Below are positions 13,799 to 18,913 of a stretch of DNA of 18,913 nt, one piece after another. This DNA comes from an uncultured Verrucomicrobiota bacterium. GTDB lineage: Bacteria > Verrucomicrobiota > Verrucomicrobiia > Limisphaerales > UBA1096. The position numbers were made by a program, and so were the translations under genes. The notes below the pieces were generated by a model. It was not told the DNA's origin. It searched no databases and was given only the letters and a program-made list of their open reading frames with translations. The stretch covers positions 1 to 18,913 of the forward strand of contig CAJXAU010000005.1 in assembly GCA_913050205.1 (NCBI GenBank), written 5' to 3'. Positions within the stretch are counted from its first letter, which is position 1, and every line of letters begins with the position of its first letter.

Positions 13799-15364
13799 AT
13801 GAAAAAATTGGTGGAAATTTACGACACGACCCTGCGGGACGGTACGCAGGGCGAGGGCGTGAGTTTTTCAGTCGCGGACAAGTTGCGCGTGGCCGAGAGA
13901 CTTGATGCCTTTGGTGTGCATTATGTGGAGGGCGGTTGGCCGGGGAGTAATCCCAAGGACATCGAGTTTTTCAAGGAGGCGGCCAAGCGCAAATGGAAGA
14001 ATACCCAGATCGCCGCCTTCGGCTCGACTCGTCGCAAGAAAATCGCGGCAAGGGATGATCAACAAGTGAAACTGCTCATCGATGCGAAGACACCGGTCGT
14101 CACCATCTTCGGCAAAACATGGCTGCTTCACGTGAAGGAGGTTTTACGAACCACCCCGAAGGAAAACATCGCGATGATCGCAGACACGATCGCGTTTCTG
14201 AAAAAAAACAAACGCAAGGTCATCTACGATGCGGAACATGCGCTGGATGGCTACAAGGACGATCCCGAATACGCTCTGGCCACGTGGAAGGCGGCCGAGG
14301 AGGCGGGAGCGGATTTCGTGGTGTTGTGCGACACCAACGGCGGCACGTTGCCCAGCGAAGTGGCTGAGATCACTGCGATCGCGAAAAAGGAACTCTCCTG
14401 TGAGGTGGGAATTCACACCCACAACGATATCGGCCTGGCGTCGGCCAATGCAATTGCCGCAGTGGAGCAGGGTGCCACGCAGGTACAGGGGACGATCAAC
14501 GGTTACGGGGAGCGGACCGGCAACTGCAACCTTACCAGCGTTATTCCGAATATCGCACTCAAGATGGGGCGACGCTCCATCCCGAAGGGGCGCATCAAGA
14601 AGCTGAGCGATCTGTCCCGTTTTGTGGATGAGGTGGCCAACATTATCCCGGATCGACGCCAGCCCTGGGTGGGCGGCACGGCATTCGCCCACAAGGGTGG
14701 CATGCACGTAAACGCCGTGCAAAAGGTGGCGCACAGTTTTGAGCACGCCAACCCGGACGTGGTTGGCAACAAACGTCGCATCCTCGTCAGTGATCTTGCT
14801 GGCCGAAGCAACATTGTAATGAAGGCCCAGGAGATGGGCATCCGGATTGACAACGACACGCCTGAGTTGAAAACCATCCTCACCCGGGTGAAGGAGCAGG
14901 AGCATCTCGGCTACGATTACGAAGGCGCGGAGGGATCCCTTGCGTTACTGATCCGCAAGGCGCTGGGCCGGGTGGAACCGGCATTCGGTCTCGAGGCCTA
15001 TCACGTCTCGATGCGCGGTGACGCACTGGAGCACGTCTGCGAAGCGACCGTGAAAGTACGCGTCGGTGACAAGACCGCCCACACGGTGGCGGACGGGGAC
15101 GGCCCGGTGAATGCACTTGATCAGGCATTGCGCAACGCACTGCGCGGATTTTACCCGGTGCTGGCGAAGGTGAAACTCACCGACTACAAGGTGCGGATTT
15201 TGAATTCCTCCCGCGCGTTTGGCACCGCAGCCAAGACGCGGGTGTTGATCGAATCCACTGACGGCAAGGATCGTTGGTACACCGTGGGGGTGAATGAAAA
15301 TATTATCGAAGCCAGTCTACAGGCCCTTCTGGACAGCATCGAATACCGACTGTTGAAGAAATAA
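13799..15364 (+). CDS. cimA: (R)-citramalate synthase
   Basis: Condenses pyruvate and acetyl-CoA to (R)-citramalate, opening the threonine-independent route to 2-oxobutyrate and isoleucine. 521 aa. The HMGL-like TIM barrel starts with YDTTLRDGTQGEG (R13, D14). GIHTHNDIGLA (H206, H208) supplies the metal ligands, followed by GTINGYGERTGNCNL. The C-terminal LeuA-type regulatory domain spans roughly residues 390-521 (DGPVNALDQALR), a site of feedback control in this family. The YVEGGWPGSNPKD segment marks the long CimA type rather than 2-isopropylmalate or homocitrate synthase. ATG 13799 matches the conserved N-terminus. The frame is open to TTG 13712 inside the palindrome, but that would add 29 unlikely residues. 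valS follows after 28 bases. Confidence 0.95.
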   Translation: MKKLVEIYDTTLRDGTQGEGVSFSVADKLRVAERLDAFGVHYVEGGWPGSNPKDIEFFKEAAKRKWKNTQIAAFGSTRRKKIAARDDQQVKLLIDAKTPVVTIFGKTWLLHVKEVLRTTPKENIAMIADTIAFLKKNKRKVIYDAEHALDGYKDDPEYALATWKAAEEAGADFVVLCDTNGGTLPSEVAEITAIAKKELSCEVGIHTHNDIGLASANAIAAVEQGATQVQGTINGYGERTGNCNLTSVIPNIALKMGRRSIPKGRIKKLSDLSRFVDEVANIIPDRRQPWVGGTAFAHKGGMHVNAVQKVAHSFEHANPDVVGNKRRILVSDLAGRSNIVMKAQEMGIRIDNDTPELKTILTRVKEQEHLGYDYEGAEGSLALLIRKALGRVEPAFGLEAYHVSMRGDALEHVCEATVKVRVGDKTAHTVADGDGPVNALDQALRNALRGFYPVLAKVKLTDYKVRILNSSRAFGTAAKTRVLIESTDGKDRWYTVGVNENIIEASLQALLDSIEYRLLKK

Positions 15365-15392
15365 CTTCAACGGCTCCCTTCCATTTTATTCC

Positions 15393-18053
15393 ATGACGGA
15401 AATTTCCAAGGCATACGAACCACAGGCGGTTGAGACGAAGTGGTATTCATTCTGGCAGGAGAACGACTGTTTTACGGCAGATCCCGGCCGGGTCAGTGAT
15501 TCACGACCGGCGTACTCCATCGTTATTCCCCCTCCCAACGTCACCGGCGTGCTGCATATGGGGCACGTGTTAAACAATACGATTCAGGACATTCTAGCCC
15601 GGAAGGCGCGGATGGATGGCAAGGAGGTGTTGTGGTTGCCGGGGACGGATCATGCCGGCATCGCCACCCAGAGTGTGGTCGAGCGCAAGTTGATCAAGGA
15701 GGGTGCCATGCGGCATCGCGACGACTTGGGCCGTGAGAAACTTTTGGAGCACATCTGGGAGTGGAAGGAAAAGCACGGCGGCATCATCATTGAACAGTTG
15801 AAAAAACTGGGCGCAAGCTGCGACTGGTCGCGCCTGCGCTTTACGATGGATGAGGATTACACCCGGTGCGTGCAGCGAATTTTCGTTGATCTGTACGAAA
15901 AGGGCCTCATCTATCGCGGCAAACGGATGGTAAACTGGTGTCCGAAATCGTTGACCGCCCTCTCCGATGAGGAGGTCATCATGAAGGAGCAGAACAGTCA
16001 GCTCTACTACTTCAAGGTGCAGGTGGTGGAGGAACCTGACACGTGGCTTGAGATCGCCACCACCCGACCGGAGACGATACCCGGTGACACGGCCTTTGCG
16101 GTGAACCCGAAGGATCCCCGCTACGGCCATCTGGTCGGCAAGCATGCCATCCGACCGTTGCCGGTGGAGAACCAGGCGCATCTGCCGATTGTGGCGGATG
16201 AACATATCGATATCGAGTTCGGCACCGGCGTTCTCAAGGTGACGCCGGCGCATGACAAGGTCGATTTTGAGATCGGTCAACGCAACGGGGTTGAGGCGAT
16301 CGAGGTGATTGCTGCCAATGGCAAGATGAACGACTTGGCAGGAGAGGAACTCGCTGGCATGGATCGCTTCGAGGCCCGCAAGGCCGCCGCTGCGCGGCTC
16401 GAGGGGATTGGTTCACTGACAAGGACGGAGGACTATAAAAACAACGTCGGTTTCAGTGAACGCGCGGATGTGCCGATTGAGCCGCGATTGTCCGAGCAGT
16501 GGTTTTTAAAGTACCCAAGTCAGGATGAGGCGAGGGGTTGTGTCGCCAACGGTTCGATGAAATTTTATCCCGAGCGCTGGTCCAAGACGTATGATTACTG
16601 GATGGGCGGTCTGCAGGATTGGTGCATCAGTCGCCAACTCTGGTGGGGGCATCGCATCCCGGTCTGGTATCGGGGTGAGGAAATTCACTGTGGTCTCGAG
16701 GCCCCCGAGGGCGACGGGTGGGCGCAGGATCCCGATGTGCTCGACACGTGGTGCAGTTCCTGGCTCTGGCCGTTTGCCACGATGGGCTGGCCGGATGAGA
16801 CCGAGACGCTCAAGAAATTTTATCCGACGACCGATCTGGTCACCGGACCGGACATCATTTTTTTCTGGGTCGCCCGGATGATCATGGCCGGCTACGAGTG
16901 GAAGGGAGACCTGCCGTTCCACAACGTCTATTTCACCGGCATCATTCGCGACAAAAAGGGGCGGAAGATGTCCAAAAGCCTTGGCAACTCACCGGACCCA
17001 CTCGAGTTGATTGCAAAGTACGGCGCGGATGCCCTGCGCTTTGGTACAATGCGCAGTGCGCCGCTGGGTCAGGATGTGTTGTTCGACGAGAAGGACGTCG
17101 AGCTGGGCAGAAATTTCTGTAACAAACTCTGGAACGCCTGCCGCTTCCGCCAGATGCAGGGCGGTGAAACCGAGGGGGAGATTCGCCCCGAGTTGCTGAC
17201 CAGCGATGATCGCTGGATTTTGCTGCGGCTTGGCCAAGCGATCGATGAGGTCACTGCCGCATTTGTGGCGTATCGGTTTACCGACGCCACCGCCACGCTA
17301 TACCGGTTTTTCTGGAGTGAATACTGCGACTGGTACATCGAGTCCTGCAAGGCGACATTCTTTGGCGATGACACCGCCCGGAAGGCAAACGTCCTTGCGG
17401 TGGTGGATTTCGTCATGGGCAACACGCTGCGCTTGTTTCATCCCTTCCTGCCGTTCATCACGGAGGAGTTGTGGCACGGGCTTGGGTTCTCAAGCGACAT
17501 GCCGGAAGAGCAGGGCGGCCGGACGATCATGACCGCACGCTGGCCCAAGGCGTTCGATGAGGATTTCCGCGAATTGTACGGACTCGATGACACGGTCGAC
17601 CGTTTGGTCGGGGCCAAGCACGAATTGGTAACGCAGGGCCGCAACCTGCGGGCGGCCTACAACATCCCATTCAACAAAAAGGTCGATTACCGCTTTCAGC
17701 CAGCGGGCGAGCTGGACGAGTACGAAGTTGAGGTCGTCAAAATTCTGCTCAATGCGGAGTCAATCAGGCTTGGCTCGGACGTGCCAAAGGGGACGCCCCG
17801 AATCGCTTCGCCGATGGGCGATCTGTTTTTGCCGCTTGAAGGGTTGATCGATTTCGAGGCTGAGCGCGAGCGCTTGGCCAAGGAGTTGAATAAAATCGAA
17901 AAGGAAATCGAGAAGGCCGAGGCCAAGCTGAACAACCCGAAGTTTGCGGAACGCGCCCCGGCCGAAGTGCTCGAAGAGCAGCGCGGGCGTCTTGCCGAAT
18001 GGCAAACCAAGCGCGATCAAACCAACGAGGCTCTCGAAAATCTTTCCGCCTGA
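15393..18053 (+). CDS. valS: Valyl-tRNA synthetase
   Basis: Class I aminoacyl-tRNA synthetase charging tRNA-Val. 886 aa, normal length. The HIGH motif is HMGH at 55-58 within PPPNVTGVLHMGH; KMSKS is at 525-529. The editing domain lies between, with TTRPETIPGDTAFAVNP. The DWCISRQLWWGHRIPVWY segment, the anticodon-binding domain and a C-terminal coiled coil (about 820-886) are all present. Palindrome copies encode RLGQA (about 612-616) and RLAKE (827-831); both match natural family positions and cause no length change. It starts without a Shine-Dalgarno sequence; the leader ends in CCATTTTATTCC. Its position next to cimA groups branched-chain amino acid synthesis with use. Confidence 0.98.
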   Translation: MTEISKAYEPQAVETKWYSFWQENDCFTADPGRVSDSRPAYSIVIPPPNVTGVLHMGHVLNNTIQDILARKARMDGKEVLWLPGTDHAGIATQSVVERKLIKEGAMRHRDDLGREKLLEHIWEWKEKHGGIIIEQLKKLGASCDWSRLRFTMDEDYTRCVQRIFVDLYEKGLIYRGKRMVNWCPKSLTALSDEEVIMKEQNSQLYYFKVQVVEEPDTWLEIATTRPETIPGDTAFAVNPKDPRYGHLVGKHAIRPLPVENQAHLPIVADEHIDIEFGTGVLKVTPAHDKVDFEIGQRNGVEAIEVIAANGKMNDLAGEELAGMDRFEARKAAAARLEGIGSLTRTEDYKNNVGFSERADVPIEPRLSEQWFLKYPSQDEARGCVANGSMKFYPERWSKTYDYWMGGLQDWCISRQLWWGHRIPVWYRGEEIHCGLEAPEGDGWAQDPDVLDTWCSSWLWPFATMGWPDETETLKKFYPTTDLVTGPDIIFFWVARMIMAGYEWKGDLPFHNVYFTGIIRDKKGRKMSKSLGNSPDPLELIAKYGADALRFGTMRSAPLGQDVLFDEKDVELGRNFCNKLWNACRFRQMQGGETEGEIRPELLTSDDRWILLRLGQAIDEVTAAFVAYRFTDATATLYRFFWSEYCDWYIESCKATFFGDDTARKANVLAVVDFVMGNTLRLFHPFLPFITEELWHGLGFSSDMPEEQGGRTIMTARWPKAFDEDFRELYGLDDTVDRLVGAKHELVTQGRNLRAAYNIPFNKKVDYRFQPAGELDEYEVEVVKILLNAESIRLGSDVPKGTPRIASPMGDLFLPLEGLIDFEAERERLAKELNKIEKEIEKAEAKLNNPKFAERAPAEVLEEQRGRLAEWQTKRDQTNEALENLSA
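17228..17239. repeat. Iterated palindrome copy 10 (valS)
   Basis: Perfect 12-bp GCTTGGCCAAGC read as LGQA. Confidence 0.75.
17873..17882. repeat. Palindrome core, copy 11 (valS coiled coil)
   Basis: Core CTTGGCCAAG with left flank GCG only, read as RLAKE, a common sequence in the ValS C-terminal coiled coil. Confidence 0.65.
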
Positions 18054-18054
18054 T

Positions 18055-18888
18055 ATGACCCAGTCTGAAAAGAAACGGCTACTGGTGACCGCCACCAAGG
18101 CAGCCAAGGCGGCCGGGGCGATCATGTCCCGCAACCGCTTCGCCGCGAAGAAAATCAACGAGTCGACCCAGCGCGACATCAAGTTGGAGTTGGATGTGAA
18201 GTGCCAGCAAAAGATTGAGTCGATGCTGACCAAGGCGCATCCGGAGGTGGCCATCCTCGGGGAGGAAGGCAACGCCGGCGATATTGAGACCGATCTTCGC
18301 TGGATTGTGGATCCCATTGACGGCACGGTGAACTATACCTACGGCATCCCGCATGCCTGTGTGTCGATCGCGCTTCAGCAGCGCTTGGCCAAGCGGAACG
18401 AATGGGGGGATGCCTTTGAGACGGTCGTTGGCGTGGTGTACGATCCGTTCACGGATGAGCTTTGGACCGCGACGAAAGGCCAGGCGGCCAAGCTCAACGG
18501 CCGGAAAATTAGCGTGAACGATGGGCCTCTCAAGGAGGCCATGCTGGCAATTGGTTTTGCCAAGGACAAGCCGACCATGGATTACATGATGCCGTATTTC
18601 ACGAAGTTGGCCCCGAAGATTCGCAAACCACGCATGATGGGATCCGCGGCACTGGCGATGACTTACGTGGCGAGTGGCCGGTTTCACGGTTACATTGAGT
18701 CCAAGATCCGACTGTGGGACGTGGCGGCCGGCGGACTGATCCTCGAATGTGCCGGTGGCGAGTTTTGGCGCATGCCCAGAAAAAAGGGCGAACACACCTA
18801 CGCCGTGATCGCCAGCAATGGCCGCATCCGAAAACAAATCGAGCGGACGTGTGGTCCGCTCGATCCGGATGGGTTGTTGAAAAAGTGA
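18055..18888 (+). CDS. suhB: Inositol monophosphatase family protein (SuhB-like)
   Basis: Mg-dependent phosphatase of the IMPase superfamily; likely substrate inositol-1-phosphate or a related sugar phosphate such as histidinol phosphate. 277 aa. Metal-site motifs: GEEG (E70, E71), WIVDPIDGTVNY (D86, D89), and WDVAAGGLILECAGG (D222). Residues 108-123 are unusual: between VSIAL and VGVVYDP, where relatives usually have only a short turn, there is an extra stretch beginning QQRLAKR, encoded by a palindrome copy. ATG 18055 follows the valS stop by one base; the frame stays open further upstream, inside valS, but the conserved N-terminus begins here. Substrate assignment is uncertain; family membership is secure. 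Confidence 0.92.
   Translation: MTQSEKKRLLVTATKAAKAAGAIMSRNRFAAKKINESTQRDIKLELDVKCQQKIESMLTKAHPEVAILGEEGNAGDIETDLRWIVDPIDGTVNYTYGIPHACVSIALQQRLAKRNEWGDAFETVVGVVYDPFTDELWTATKGQAAKLNGRKISVNDGPLKEAMLAIGFAKDKPTMDYMMPYFTKLAPKIRKPRMMGSAALAMTYVASGRFHGYIESKIRLWDVAAGGLILECAGGEFWRMPRKKGEHTYAVIASNGRIRKQIERTCGPLDPDGLLKK
18382..18395. repeat. Iterated palindrome copy 12 (suhB)
   Basis: Perfect 14-bp CGCTTGGCCAAGCG read as RLAKR, inside an apparent loop insertion of the IMPase fold. Confidence 0.88.
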
Positions 18889-18913
18889 TCGGTTACTGAA
18901 CCGGGTTTGAGTC

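Noticed and set aside
14144..14905. Long open frame on the - strand (253 codons) opposite cimA
   Set aside because: It lies fully antisense to a well-supported cimA, shows no recognisable domain, and is explained by the codon bias of the sense gene. The same holds for - strand frames at 885-1514, 8520-9254, 12837-13610 and 18079-18837.
17944..18054. Upstream extension of the suhB-like gene inside valS
   Set aside because: The residues are a shadow of the valS coiled coil; the family N-terminus fits ATG 18055.
1..18913. CRISPR array or REP/BIME-type intergenic element as explanation for the repeats
   Set aside because: There is no regular repeat-spacer spacing, and ten of twelve copies lie inside coding sequence, unlike classical REP elements. 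No adjacent transposase (RAYT) is in the window.

Overview
The window is a dense, co-oriented stretch of bacterial chromosome. All 15 supported genes lie on the + strand, with no gap over 300 bases; the largest non-coding gap is about 160 bases, at 5511-5670. I see no rRNA, tRNA, CRISPR array, insertion sequence, prophage or plasmid feature. Gene content suggests a Verrucomicrobiota or other PVC-group bacterium: a pilB-pilT-pilB-pilC block, glcDEF followed by a secreted sulfatase, and a GSAM/hemL-type haem route. This is inference from gene style, not a phylogenetic result.

Layout. (1) 1-5510: type IV pilus motor block, made of a 5'-partial extension ATPase (pilB-like), the retraction ATPase pilT, a second full-length pilB and the platform protein pilC, ending at a probable intrinsic terminator. 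(2) 5671-10694: glycolate oxidase subunits glcD, glcE and glcF, with a signal-peptide-bearing sulfatase 6 bases after glcF. (3) 10747-13708: hemL (5-aminolevulinate synthesis), ruvX (pre-16S rRNA or Holliday-junction nuclease family), truA and trmL (tRNA modification), tightly packed. (4) 13799-18888: cimA (citramalate route to isoleucine), valS and an inositol-monophosphatase-family gene. Overlapping stop/start codons (pilT/pilB at 2489-2493, glcE/glcF ATGA at 8106-8109, truA/trmL ATGA at 13223-13226) point to translational coupling, although most starts lack a clear Shine-Dalgarno sequence.

The most unusual signal is not a gene. A perfect palindrome with core CTTGGCCAAG and extended consensus GCGCTTGGCCAAGCGC occurs 12 times in 18.9 kb, against about 0.02 expected for a given 10-mer at even base composition. 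Copies lie inside glcE, glcF, hemL, valS, suhB and the pilB genes, and in the two larger intergenic gaps (upstream of glcD and of cimA). Within genes it is always read in one of two frames, giving LAKR-like or LGQA-like peptides, and never in the frame giving Ala-Trp-Pro-Ser. Some copies sit where the protein family has a natural equivalent; others look like inserted linkers. Some copies are paired at 22-base spacing or extended with a 12-base period. It behaves like a highly iterated palindrome (compare cyanobacterial HIP1 or Rickettsia palindromic elements), but I do not recognise this sequence as a described family.
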